A stretch of 64,000 nucleotides of DNA from Aliivibrio wodanis (GTDB taxonomy: Bacteria; Pseudomonadota; Gammaproteobacteria; Enterobacterales; Vibrionaceae): contig LN554846.1 in NCBI GenBank assembly GCA_000953695.1, forward strand, positions 2,046,001 to 2,110,000, given 5' to 3'. The notes under the pieces are model-generated. The model was not told where the DNA came from. It saw only the letters and a list, made by a program, of their open reading frames with translations, and did not search any database. The translations under genes were made by a program, and so were the position numbers. This document shows, one piece after another, positions 25,292-34,493 of this stretch. The stretch's first letter is position 1; the number at the start of each line of letters is the position of its first letter.

Positions 25292-26440
25292 ATGAAATTC
25301 TCTTACGTTAACCCGACACAAATCCATTTTGGCCAAGGTCAAATTGCAGCAATCGCTACATCTATTCCACAAGATCAAAAAGTATTAGTGATTTATGGTG
25401 GTGGTTCAATTAAAACAAACGGTGTTTATGACCAAGTAGTTACTGCACTTTCTGACCATTCTTGGATTGAGTTTTCAGGCGTTGAGCCAAACCCAACGGT
25501 TGAAACATTAGATAAAGCAGTTGCTATCGTTAAAGCAGAGAACGTAGATTATATTCTTGCTGTTGGTGGTGGTTCTGTAATTGATGGTTCTAAGTACGTT
25601 GCTGCTGCAGCAAAATATGACGGTAACGGTTGGGACATCCTAATTGGTCAACACTCTGTGACAGAAGCAGTGCCTCTGGGTGCAATTTTAACGCTACCGG
25701 CAACAGGCTCTGAGTCTAACTCTGGTGCAGTAATCACTCAAAAATCAACACAAACTAAACTGCCTTTCATGGCGGCGGCTGTACAACCTAAATTTGCGGT
25801 TCTTGATCCTGATTCAATGAAAACATTGCCAGAGCGTCAACTGATTAATGGTTTAGTCGATGCTTGGGTTCATACCTGTGAGCAATACTTAACAATGCCA
25901 ACAGGTGCAATGGTTCAAGATGGCTACGCAGAAACGCTGTTACGTAATTTACTAACGCTTGGCGCTCAATACGACAACCGTGACAACAATGAATGGCGCT
26001 CAAACCTAATGTGGACTGCAAACCAAGCTTTAAACGGCCTTATTGGTACTGGTGTTCCTCACGATTGGGCAACACACATGATTGGTCACGAACTGACAGC
26101 GCTTTATCATGTTGATCACGCTCGTTCTTTATCTATCATTCAGCCATCTTTACTTCGTAACCAAATCGAAGCAAAACGCGCGAAACTAGAACAAATGGGT
26201 AAAAACGTCTTTGGTTTAGAGGCTTCTGATGATTTAGCAGAGCGCACAATCATTGAAATCGAAACGTTCTACCATAGCCTGAATTCTCCAACAGAGCTAA
26301 CTGAGCACGGCGATGATAAAGCAGCAGCCATTGATGCGATCATCAAACAACTTGAAGCTCATGGAATGGTAGCATTAGGTGAACATCAAGCGATTACCCT
26401 TGAGGTATCTCGTGAAATCCTAGAAGATGCAGTGAAGTAA
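25292..26440 (+). CDS. yqhD: YqhD-like NADPH-dependent alcohol dehydrogenase
   Basis: 382-residue iron/zinc-containing (group III) alcohol dehydrogenase. The cofactor motif is AVGGGSVIDGSKYVAAAAK. Metal ligands appear in NGLVDAWVHTCEQY (Asp, His) and in HMIGHELTALYHVDHARSL (two His). Sequence and length (E. coli YqhD is 387) fit the broad-range aldehyde reductase that detoxifies short aldehydes such as those from lipid peroxidation. It has GAGG about 8 bases before the ATG, its own terminator, and a divergent YqhC-like activator. Confidence 0.92.
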   Translation: MKFSYVNPTQIHFGQGQIAAIATSIPQDQKVLVIYGGGSIKTNGVYDQVVTALSDHSWIEFSGVEPNPTVETLDKAVAIVKAENVDYILAVGGGSVIDGSKYVAAAAKYDGNGWDILIGQHSVTEAVPLGAILTLPATGSESNSGAVITQKSTQTKLPFMAAAVQPKFAVLDPDSMKTLPERQLINGLVDAWVHTCEQYLTMPTGAMVQDGYAETLLRNLLTLGAQYDNRDNNEWRSNLMWTANQALNGLIGTGVPHDWATHMIGHELTALYHVDHARSLSIIQPSLLRNQIEAKRAKLEQMGKNVFGLEASDDLAERTIIEIETFYHSLNSPTELTEHGDDKAAAIDAIIKQLEAHGMVALGEHQAITLEVSREILEDAVK

Positions 26441-26470
26441 GCTTTAGTATTAGAAAAATAATTATAATAG

Positions 26471-26501
26471 AGCCAGTGAACATTTATTCACTGGCTTTTT
26501 T
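26471..26501 (+). terminator. Terminator after yqhD
   Basis: AGCCAGTGAA and TTCACTGGCT form a 10-bp stem around CATTTA, followed by six Ts. Confidence 0.9.
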
Positions 26502-26571
26502 GTACCTTGCGTTTTAAGTAAATCTATATTTTAATGTATGCAGTTTTGTTAAAATTGTAAAAGGAATTGCA

Positions 26572-28191
26572 ATGCGTACATCAACCTTATCCATTCTTAT
26601 CTCTACCGCTCTATCACTTTCTTCAACGACTGCATTCTCTGCTGTTGTTTCTCCTGATCTTCAACTTGCTGAAGAACAACATTTAGTTCGAGGCAATGGT
26701 GCTGAGCCAAATACCTTAGACCCAAGCTTTGTAAACTCAGGGATGCCTGGAGATATTATTGTCAATGATATGTTTGAAGGACTAATCATTGAAGATGGAG
26801 AAGGTACACTGATTCCCGGTCAAGCGACTCATTGGAATATCAGTAATGAAGGAAAGACAATTACGTTTACGCTGCGTGATAACTTAACTTGGTCAAACGG
26901 TACACCATTACTGGCTTCTGATTTTGTTTATGCATGGCAACGAGGTGTAAACCCTAAAACAGGTAATAACACGGGTCATTACTTTGTTACTGCGAATATT
27001 CTCAATGCAGATGCCATTCAGTCAGGACAAGTATCCCCTTCAACACTAGGAATTAAAGCGTTAAACGACAACGTGATTGAAGTAACCTTATCAAAAGAAA
27101 CGCCTTATTTTTTAAGCTTAATGGGGTTAAAGAATTTCTATCCTTTACCACAGGCTGTTATCGAGAAACACCAAGAAAATTGGACCCGACCAGAAAATAT
27201 TGTGACTAATGGCGCTTATACTTTACAGAAGTGGGTTCCAAATGAATTAGTTGATGTGGTTAGGAATTCTGCCTATTGGGATAACAATAATACGATTATT
27301 GAAAAGGTTACTTATCTAGGCCTATCTTCACAACAAGCTGAATATACTCGCTTTCAATCTGGTGAAATTGATATCACAAACCGTGTTCAACTTGAGTACT
27401 ACCAAAAGTTGAAAAAAGACTCACCGGAACAAATTAAAGCTCAGGCGCTTCTTGGTTCTTATGTTTATTCTTTCAATACTAAAGTTGCACCTTTCGATAA
27501 CGAAAAAGTAAGACGAGCATTAAGTATGGCGGTAGATAGAGATATCTTAGTCGATAAAATCACAGGACAAGGTGAGCCAGCAGCCTACTCGGCAGTTCCA
27601 ACCACTATTCCAAACTACCGCTCTAATAAACTGGATTTTAATGAACAATCAATTACAAAACGCTTAGTCACAGCAAAGAAATTACTTAAAGAAGCTGGGT
27701 ATAATCAAGATAATCCTCTTGAATTCACATTGACATATAACACCAGCGACAATCATAAGAAGATTGCGATTGCTATCGCATCAATGTGGAAACCATTAGG
27801 CGTAAAAGTGACACTTGAAAATATGGAGTGGAAGTCTTACGTATCCGCCAAAAATCTAGGTGATTATCAATTAGCTCGCTCGTAGGCATTTGGTGACTAT
27901 GCTGAGCCATCTTCAATTTTAGAAGCTTTCACTTGTGGACATACAGCGAATGAAAGTGGTTTTTGTAACTCTAAATTTGATCAATTAATGAAAAGCGCAG
28001 GAAATACTGAAAAAGAATCACAACGCTACGCTATTTATCAACTGGCTGAAGAGATCCTAAATGATGCGTCTCCAATGATCCCTCTTTATCACTACAACCA
28101 TACTCGCTTAGTGCGATCAACATTGAAAGGATTTCCTAGTAACAACCCTAAAGGAAATATCTATGCGAAAGACATGTATTTCACTAAATAA
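26572..28191 (+). pseudogene. OppA-like peptide-binding protein with in-frame amber codon
   Basis: The whole frame would encode 539 residues, the usual length of periplasmic oligopeptide-binding proteins (SBP family 5). It has a signal peptide (about 1-23), GAEPNTLDPSFVNSGMPGD, and the C-terminal DASPMIPLYHYNHTRLVR. A TAG at 27883-27885 interrupts it after QLARS. The downstream frame continues without shift as AFGDYAEPSSILEAFTCG, matching the family pattern ARxxWxxDYxEP, so the amber most likely replaces a Trp TGG codon by one G-to-A change. No permease or ATPase genes accompany it. The truncated product (437 residues) would lack part of the ligand-binding lobe. Confidence 0.88.
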
Positions 28192-28207
28192 TTAAGGTTG
28201 CCTAATA

Positions 28208-28240
28208 AAAACCGATGTCATTGATACATCGGTTTTATTT
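28208..28240. terminator. Bidirectional terminator between oppA-like and eamA-like genes
   Basis: AAAACCGATGT and ACATCGGTTTT form an 11-bp stem around CATTGAT, with T-rich flanks on both strands. It serves the two convergent genes. Confidence 0.8.
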
Positions 28241-28262
28241 AAACAACACATAATATTCGTTG

Positions 28263-29135
28263 CTACTTCTTTCTACGCTCCCACTGCGTTATAAAGGCAA
28301 CAGAAGCAACGATTATTGCAGCACCTAGCCATAAGCGTCCTGGTGGAGCCCAACCAAATACAATCCAACCTGCTAATACATTCAATGGTAACTTAGCATG
28401 ATCAAACGGTTGCACAAACGACGCATCAGCAACAGCGTATGCTTTTACGATAGCCCATTGAGCCAATGCCGTCATAACACCTGCACCAAATAGCAATAGC
28501 CACACATTCATGCCGCTTGGTGTTTGCCAATCTGGTAACGCCAGTAAGATATTAAATGGAGTTATAAGAACCAAAAGATAAACCACCATGGTTGATGGTG
28601 AATCATTTACCGACATTTTCTTAACCATTAATGAATAACACGCCCAAAAGAACGCCGCGCCAACCGGTAATAAGGTTGCCCATGTAAAGCTATCTGCCCA
28701 TGGTTCAAGAATGATCATCGCTCCGACAAAACCAGCTAATGTTGCACACCAGCGAGCCGCTCCCACTTTCTCTTTTAAGAATAAGCCAGAGCCAATAGTC
28801 GCGAATAAAGGAGAGGTCATTAACAGTGCGATGCCTTGCCAAATCGGTACTGGATATGCCAATGCCCACAACCAAAGTTGGATGCCAATTACGGATAAGA
28901 ATACACGCAACGCATGCATGCCAAAATGTTCCGTTCGAAGAGAGTTACGCAACCCTAATGTGCGTAAATAAGGCAAGATGACGATCAACGCAATCCCATA
29001 TTGAACTAAAGCAACCATCGTTGAAGGAAGACCAAAATTCATACTGACGTATTGAGCAATACTGTTAACAATCGCAAAGGCAAGGCCTGCGGTTAACATC
29101 CAAGAAGCGCCTTGGACTGGTTGATGCTGAGACAT
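28263..29135 (-). CDS. EamA/DMT-family transporter
   Basis: 290-residue inner-membrane protein with about ten hydrophobic segments and two EamA repeats. Recognisable pieces are ASWMLTAGLAFAIVNSIAQY, a central PLFATIGSGLFLKEKVG at the end of the first repeat, and AILGWxxFGW-like LAGWIVFGWAPPG in the second. Such proteins export metabolites or amino acids; the substrate is unknown. A TTG at 29144 is possible, but ATG 29135 is preferred. Confidence 0.85.
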   Translation of the reverse strand: MSQHQPVQGASWMLTAGLAFAIVNSIAQYVSMNFGLPSTMVALVQYGIALIVILPYLRTLGLRNSLRTEHFGMHALRVFLSVIGIQLWLWALAYPVPIWQGIALLMTSPLFATIGSGLFLKEKVGAARWCATLAGFVGAMIILEPWADSFTWATLLPVGAAFFWACYSLMVKKMSVNDSPSTMVVYLLVLITPFNILLALPDWQTPSGMNVWLLLFGAGVMTALAQWAIVKAYAVADASFVQPFDHAKLPLNVLAGWIVFGWAPPGRLWLGAAIIVASVAFITQWERRKK

Positions 29136-29243
29136 AAAGAGCAATTCACATTAAAAAAGGGAAACAAATCATACGACTGTTCCCCCCTTTTGCCAACCGC
29201 TAAGCCCTAACAATCACGTATAAACAGGGCTTATTAGTAATGA

Positions 29244-30641
29244 TTAGCTCATAAACTTACGACTTAGGATTTTTAGCATCCATTTTTTGTGTTTTAACAG
29301 CAATCTTGCTCTTGGCAACCAATTTGGTGTGTTTAATATTGTTTTAGCATGAGAGAACGTTCGAAAGCCTTCAATACCATGATAGCTCCCCATACCAGAA
29401 TCTCCGATCCCCCCAAAAGGCGCATCATCGGCAGCTACATGCATAATGGTGTCATTAATTGCCAATCCACCACTGTGTGTTCTCTGGCTAATGTCTTTAA
29501 CTAATTTTTTATCTAATGACATAATATACAGCGCTAATGGTCTCGGACGAGCTTGAATATAACTCAAGGCTTCTTCTATATCGTCATAGCCAATAATAGG
29601 CAAAATCGGACCAAAAATTTCTTCCTGCATAACCCGCATGTCTTCAGTAACGTTTGTAATCAAATGGGGTAAAAACGAACGGCCTTGCTGATCCTTTATC
29701 TCGCCTATCGCGGTGATCTTTGCTCCCTTCTCTTGGGCATCATCAAGATAAGCCAGTAAACGATCGTATTGAGCTTGGTTAATAATATGACTGTACTCTC
29801 GTCGCCCTTTTTTCTCCGGAAAAGCCTGTAAAAAACGTTGGGTATAAAGCGAGATAAATTTATCTACTTTCTCTTTTGGCACAAACACATAATCAGGCGC
29901 TACGCATATTTGCCCAGCATTCATTGATTTACCAAGCATAATGGCATCAACCGCAGAAACTAACTCTGCATCTTCAGCAACTATCACGGGCGATTTACCC
30001 CCCAATTCAAGTGTGATTGGTGTAAGATTTTTAGCCGCGGCGCTAGCCACTAACTTTCCGACCTGAGTAGAGCCCGTAAATAGCAGATGATTAAAAGGCA
30101 ATTGGGAAAATTCAGCGGCAATGTCGCTTTCCCCTTCTATGATGCAAACATGCTCAGAGAGATCCGAAAATATCCGACGAAGTATTTGATTTGTTTCAGG
30201 GGTGTATTCACTCAACTTCACCATGACACGGTTTCCCGCAGCTATCGCTGTCACAATTGGAGCAATACTTAAATATATCGGAAAGTTCCACGGAACAATC
30301 ACACCAACCACGCCTAGCGGTTGATAACAAACAGAAACCTTAGAGGGAGAAAGCAGTAAGCCTGCATGACGCTTTTTTATTTTAAGCCATTTAGATAATT
30401 GCTTACGCGTATAATTGATGTGTTGAATAGAAGGCATTAAATCACAAATGGTGGAATCGAAATGGCTTCGAAAACCATAATCATTTTCTAATGCAGATAC
30501 CAAAGCGCCTTTTTCAGCTAAAAGTGCCGTTTTTAACCCGTTCAATAACCCAAGTCGATCATCCTTTGAAGGATAAGGCGAAGCTTGATAGGCTTGTTGC
30601 AGCTGTTCAAATTCATCCGATAAATTAACGACACTACTCAT
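29244..30641 (-). CDS. Aldehyde dehydrogenase, coniferyl-aldehyde-dehydrogenase type
   Basis: 465-residue NAD(P)-dependent aldehyde dehydrogenase. The catalytic Cys lies in NAGQICVAPDYVFV, the general base Glu in TLELGGKSPVIV, and the cofactor-binding LFTGSTQVGKLVASAA is present. A C-terminal hydrophobic/basic tail (LLLKHKKWMLKILSRKF) suggests membrane association, as seen in fatty-aldehyde and coniferyl-aldehyde subfamilies. ATG 30641 is preferred over the longer frame because the homologous region begins there and GGAATAA precedes it. The true substrate is uncertain. Confidence 0.88.
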   Translation of the reverse strand: MSSVVNLSDEFEQLQQAYQASPYPSKDDRLGLLNGLKTALLAEKGALVSALENDYGFRSHFDSTICDLMPSIQHINYTRKQLSKWLKIKKRHAGLLLSPSKVSVCYQPLGVVGVIVPWNFPIYLSIAPIVTAIAAGNRVMVKLSEYTPETNQILRRIFSDLSEHVCIIEGESDIAAEFSQLPFNHLLFTGSTQVGKLVASAAAKNLTPITLELGGKSPVIVAEDAELVSAVDAIMLGKSMNAGQICVAPDYVFVPKEKVDKFISLYTQRFLQAFPEKKGRREYSHIINQAQYDRLLAYLDDAQEKGAKITAIGEIKDQQGRSFLPHLITNVTEDMRVMQEEIFGPILPIIGYDDIEEALSYIQARPRPLALYIMSLDKKLVKDISQRTHSGGLAINDTIMHVAADDAPFGGIGDSGMGSYHGIEGFRTFSHAKTILNTPNWLPRARLLLKHKKWMLKILSRKFMS

Positions 30642-30811
30642 GAGCTTATTCCATTCAACAAAGTGAATCTTATTATAGCAACCCATCTTCATGAACTAAA
30701 TAACACTAATTTAAGCGTGTGTCCTTGCTCTCTTTTTCAAATAACTCGTTGATCTTTTTGTAACAAAGCTGTAATGATATATCAGTAGCAATAACTTCGA
30801 GAACAACAATA

Positions 30812-32158
30812 ATGAATAAACCAATCGATATTACGTTATCCCAACACTGGGAAGATCGCATCAGTAACGAACAGAAATTACGTCGTAATGATCAGCGCAG
30901 CGTTTTTCAACGAGATCGTGCTCGTATTCTCCACTCTGCCGCTTTTCGTCGCCTTCAAGCAAAAACTCAAGTTCATGGTCCCGGTAGTGCCAATGATTTT
31001 TATCGCACCCGCTTAACTCATTCCTTAGAGGTATCACAAATAGGAACGGGGGTAGTTGCTCAGCTTAAATTAAGACAACCGGAATTTCGCAATCTATTAA
31101 CCTCTACCAGTTTGATGGAGAGTATCTGTTTAGCTCATGATATCGGCCACCCTCCTTTTGGGCACGGTGGGGAAATTGCACTTAATTATATGATGCGTGA
31201 TCACGGTGGCTTTGAAGGCAATGGCCAAACTTTGCGAATTTTAAGTAAGTTAGAACCTTATACTGAACATTTCGGTATGAACTTAGCAAGAAGAACCCTA
31301 CTTGGTGTTTTAAAGTACCCCGCTTTCTTAGATCAGGTTCATTCAAGTTACCGACCTGAGCCTGTAACTAATTTGCGACACTTAAAATCAATTGAATGGC
31401 ATCCACCTAAAGGCATTTATCGTGATGATGCCCTGACCCTAAATTGGGTTTTGGCTCCATTATCAGAGCACGATAGAACCCTGTTATCTACGCTTCGCTT
31501 CCAAAAAGAAAATGACAACGCGCATCGTAAAACACGCTTTAAGTCTATTGACTGCTCTATCATGGAGCTAGCTGATGATATAGCTTATGGGGTTCATGAC
31601 TTGGAAGATGCCATCGTTATGGGGATTGTTACTCGCAATCAATGGCAAGAATCAGTAGCAAGTAAACTCGCAGACTGCGGAGATGAATGGTTTGAAGAAC
31701 ACATTGAAACCATCAGTGATAAATTATTCTCTGGTCTACAATACCAACGAAAAGATGGTATTGGCAGTATCGTAAATGCCCTATTAACTTCGATTAGCAT
31801 TAAAAAAACAACCTTTGAAGAAGAGCCGGAATTTGAATCTAAATTATTACATTGGAATGCCTATTTAACGCCATCAATGACTTATGCGTTGGATATTCTG
31901 AAAAAGTTTGTTGGCCAATATGTAATACATAACTCTGAAATGCAGCGTATTGAATACAAAGGCCAACAAATTGTGATGGAGATTTTTGATGCGCTTAATT
32001 CAGACCCTGAACGTTTATTACCTGAAAATGATAAACGAGAATGGCAAGAGGCAATGGCTTCGGGAGGAAATGCGCATCGAGTGATTGCCGATTATATTGC
32101 AGGCATGACCGATGGCTATGCCCAGCGCTTATATAATCAACTTTTTGTTCCTATCTGA
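30812..32158 (+). CDS. dGTPase (HD-domain deoxynucleotide triphosphohydrolase)
   Basis: 448-residue HD-superfamily enzyme that hydrolyses dGTP, or dNTPs in general, to nucleoside and tripolyphosphate. Metal ligands are visible in [12 protein letters not shown] and [14 protein letters not shown], with a later Asp in [16 protein letters not shown]. It is shorter than E. coli Dgt (about 505) and belongs to the dGTPase-like group annotated in vibrios as anti-phage deoxyguanosine triphosphatase. Relatives of this group defend against phage by depleting dGTP (established for some members). No other defence gene is nearby, so a housekeeping dNTP-pool role is equally possible. Confidence 0.9.
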   Translation: MNKPIDITLSQHWEDRISNEQKLRRNDQRSVFQRDRARILHSAAFRRLQAKTQVHGPGSANDFYRTRLTHSLEVSQIGTGVVAQLKLRQPEFRNLLTSTSLMESICLAHDIGHPPFGHGGEIALNYMMRDHGGFEGNGQTLRILSKLEPYTEHFGMNLARRTLLGVLKYPAFLDQVHSSYRPEPVTNLRHLKSIEWHPPKGIYRDDALTLNWVLAPLSEHDRTLLSTLRFQKENDNAHRKTRFKSIDCSIMELADDIAYGVHDLEDAIVMGIVTRNQWQESVASKLADCGDEWFEEHIETISDKLFSGLQYQRKDGIGSIVNALLTSISIKKTTFEEEPEFESKLLHWNAYLTPSMTYALDILKKFVGQYVIHNSEMQRIEYKGQQIVMEIFDALNSDPERLLPENDKREWQEAMASGGNAHRVIADYIAGMTDGYAQRLYNQLFVPI

Positions 32159-32192
32159 TCAAATACCAATCCAAGACTGAACAATAAAAGAG

Positions 32193-32819
32193 CTACTCTG
32201 AACGATAGTTCTTTTGGTACACCCCTTCAGGCATTTGACTGATGTGAAATTCAATCATGTTATCAAATGCCGTTAGGATCGAACTAAATTTATCCGATTC
32301 TTCGGTTACTGTTGACTCATTGTCTAGTTGGTTTAATACATGATACCCAGCTTCTGCTGTTGATAACGCATTATCTTTTGGCGCTTTGCGTACTCGATAG
32401 TTACCTGACAGTTCCGTATTTAAATGCACTTTAGGTAAAGAGTGTAAGTTAGTAGAAAGCTGCCACATTTTATAGGCTTTCTTCCATGTGCCATCCAATA
32501 AAATCACACGCTGATTTTTTACAGAATCATGCGATGATGATGAAATTACTTGGCTAGTACTATCTAAGAAAAGCACTTTATGTTGGTAATTATCATCAGC
32601 TAATAGCTGATTCAACTCAGTATGCTCTGAAAAGTTTTCACCAATGAAAGTTCGACAATTAGCTAAACTTAACGACAGTATTTTTGCCGTTCCTAATGGT
32701 CGCTTAGCTTCTGTTGGATGCTGTAGTATGATGAGTTCAATCTTAGTAGAGATCGGTGTTATCCACTCACAGATACAGGCTTTTTTTGTTTTTAGGCATT
32801 GAAGACAAAATCGAATCAC
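32193..32819 (-). CDS. DTW-domain tRNA aminocarboxypropyltransferase-like protein
   Basis: 208-residue DTW-domain protein related to E. coli YfiP/TapT, which installs acp3U in the tRNA variable loop. It has an N-terminal Cys cluster (CLQCLKTKKACICEW), the family core LQHPTEAKRPLGTAKILSL, and the DTW-type motif LLDGTWKKAYKMW with YRVRKAP following. The start is GTG 32819, with AAGG 6 bases upstream. The start codon of rhombosortase on the other strand is only 14 bp away. Orthology to TapT is likely but not certain. Confidence 0.83.
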   Translation of the reverse strand: MIRFCLQCLKTKKACICEWITPISTKIELIILQHPTEAKRPLGTAKILSLSLANCRTFIGENFSEHTELNQLLADDNYQHKVLFLDSTSQVISSSSHDSVKNQRVILLDGTWKKAYKMWQLSTNLHSLPKVHLNTELSGNYRVRKAPKDNALSTAEAGYHVLNQLDNESTVTEESDKFSSILTAFDNMIEFHISQMPEGVYQKNYRSE

Positions 32820-32833
32820 AAGGAACCTTTGTT

Positions 32834-33397
32834 TTGTTGAAATTACTTTTTCCTATTTTAGTTGTGCTTGGTATTGCACAGCTAACTCCGGTATCATATT
32901 TTTTTGCTTGGGACAAAAGCTTAATTTTACAAGGCGAGATCTGGCGATTAATTACAGGTAATTTTACCCATACTAATCTTGCTCATTTACTAATGAACTC
33001 TGCTGCCCTAACCGTATTTACCTTTATCTTTAAGGATATTTTAACCCCTAAAAGGTTATGGCTATTAGTACTGTCTATCAGCTTAATGACTGGCTTACTA
33101 TTATTACTCAGCCCTATTCAATCCTATGTTGGATTATCAGGTGTATTACATGGTTTGTTTATTTGGGCTGCTATTGAAGATATAAGACAAAAGCGTAATA
33201 CAGGATGGCTACTACTTTTTGGCATCATTTCTAAGGTTTCATGGGAGCAATACTTTGGAGCAAGTGCTTCAACCATTTCTCTTATCAATGCAAGGGTTGC
33301 TATAGAAGCCCATCTTATTGGAGCATTCAGTGGTGCAATACTCCAACTATTTACTCTATTTAATTTTCTTAAAAAAGCTTCTGCCTACCTAAAATAG
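32834..33397 (+). CDS. rrtA: Rhombosortase RrtA
   Basis: 188-residue rhomboid-family intramembrane serine protease of the rhombosortase type, which processes GlyGly-CTERM proteins exported by type II secretion. The catalytic Ser lies in VGLSGVLHG and the His in [15 protein letters not shown]; the [15 protein letters not shown] segment is also typical. About six membrane helices are visible. I chose TTG 32834 (AAGGA lies 9 bases upstream and helix 1 begins at once). The frame is open to ATG 32756, but that would overlap the divergent DTW gene by 64 bp. The 3' end overlaps convergent recR by 29 bp. Confidence 0.85.
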   Translation: MLKLLFPILVVLGIAQLTPVSYFFAWDKSLILQGEIWRLITGNFTHTNLAHLLMNSAALTVFTFIFKDILTPKRLWLLVLSISLMTGLLLLLSPIQSYVGLSGVLHGLFIWAAIEDIRQKRNTGWLLLFGIISKVSWEQYFGASASTISLINARVAIEAHLIGAFSGAILQLFTLFNFLKKASAYLK

Positions 33398-33971
33398 AGT
33401 GAGATAACGTTGTGCCATCCACTAGCTCTAACTCTCCTCCCATAGGAACACCATGCGCAATTCGGCTAGCAGGTACTTGGTGTTCTTGGCATAACTCTGC
33501 AATATAATGCGCGGTTGCTTCACCTTCTACCGTCGGGTTAGTAGCGAGGATCACTTCTTTTATATCCCCACGTCCTAAGCGATGATCAAAAAGATCTAAA
33601 CCTATATCACTTGGCCCAATACCATCCAATGGCGATAAATGCCCCATTAGAACAAAATAACGACCCGAAAACTGACCTGTAGCCTCTACTGCGACAATAT
33701 CCGCAGGGCTTTCAACAATACACAATTCGCCACTTGCTTGACGTTTTAGATTTAAACAAATCGAACAAGTATCTTCTTCTGTAAACGTCCGGCACTCTGA
33801 ACAATGACCGATTTCAGACATTGCACGAGACAATGAATCCGCTAATTGCATACCACCCTGACGATTACGTTGTAAAAGATGAAACGCCATTCGCTGAGCT
33901 GATTTTGGCCCAACCCCAGGAAGGCATCGTAACGATTCCATTAATTGTTCCAATAAACCACTGGTTCGCAT
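33369..33971 (-). CDS. recR: Recombination mediator RecR
   Basis: 200-residue RecR of the RecFOR pathway, which helps load RecA on SSB-coated gaps. The N-terminal HhH motif [20 protein letters not shown], the zinc finger [16 protein letters not shown] and a Toprim domain ([17 protein letters not shown]...[16 protein letters not shown]) are all intact. It is the last gene of the dnaX-ybaB-recR cluster. Its 3' end overlaps rrtA. Confidence 0.97.
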   Translation of the reverse strand: MRTSGLLEQLMESLRCLPGVGPKSAQRMAFHLLQRNRQGGMQLADSLSRAMSEIGHCSECRTFTEEDTCSICLNLKRQASGELCIVESPADIVAVEATGQFSGRYFVLMGHLSPLDGIGPSDIGLDLFDHRLGRGDIKEVILATNPTVEGEATAHYIAELCQEHQVPASRIAHGVPMGGELELVDGTTLSHSILGRQKLF

Positions 33972-33987
33972 AGTTTTTTTATATTCC

Positions 33988-34018
33988 AGAAAAGAAAAAG
34001 GCAGCCACGTAGCCGCCT
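33988..34018 (-). terminator. Terminator-like hairpin between ybaB and recR
   Basis: On the minus strand GGCGGC and GCTGCC pair around a small loop, followed by CTTTTTC. It lies about 55 bp past ybaB and 17 bp before recR, so it may reduce read-through into recR. Confidence 0.55.
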
Positions 34019-34072
34019 AATTTTATCAAGACGAACCACAGAGACTCATCAAGACAGTATTATTAACATAGC

Positions 34073-34408
34073 TTAGAATGGCATTTTAAAGCCTGGTGGC
34101 ATTTGCATTCCGCCAGTTACACCAGCCATTTTTTCTTTCTGTGTTTCTTCAATGCGACGAGAAGCATCGTTGAACGCCGCTGCGATCAGATCTTCTAGCA
34201 TATCTTTTTCATCTTCTTCCATTAAGCTTGGATCAATTTCAACACGACGAACGCTGTGAGAACCATTGATAGTCACTTTAACAAGACCTGCACCTGACTC
34301 TCCAGTCACTTCTGTACTTGCGATTTCTTCTTGTACTTTTTGCATACGATCTTGCATTTGCTGGGCTTGCTTCATTAAGTTGCCCATGCCACCTTTTCCA
34401 CCGAACAT
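34073..34408 (-). CDS. ybaB: YbaB/EbfC nucleoid-associated protein
   Basis: 111-residue DNA-binding, nucleoid-associated protein, nearly collinear with E. coli Yba[41 protein letters not shown] and [12 protein letters not shown] second ATG six bases upstream (34414) is possible, but the GAGAG Shine-Dalgarno spacing (7 nt) and the family start MFGGKGG favour 34408. It lies downstream of dnaX as in E. coli. Confidence 0.95.
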   Translation of the reverse strand: MFGGKGGMGNLMKQAQQMQDRMQKVQEEIASTEVTGESGAGLVKVTINGSHSVRRVEIDPSLMEEDEKDMLEDLIAAAFNDASRRIEETQKEKMAGVTGGMQMPPGFKMPF

Positions 34409-34441
34409 ATTCATTCTCTCTTATGTTTATATCTGAATACT

Positions 34442-34480
34442 AAAAAAATGGGGTTAAAAATTGAAATTTCAACCCATTAA
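34442..34480 (-). terminator. Terminator-like hairpin after dnaX
   Basis: On the minus strand AATGGGTT and AACCCCATT pair (one bulge), followed by TTTTTTT. It lies in the 85-bp dnaX-ybaB gap. Confidence 0.55.
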
Positions 34481-34493
34481 TACTTTTATCTTA

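Noticed and set aside
30812-33397. Idea of a defence island around the dGTPase
   Set aside because: Neighbours are an aldehyde dehydrogenase, a DTW tRNA-modifying protein, rhombosortase and recR; no other defence gene, integrase or recombinase is present.
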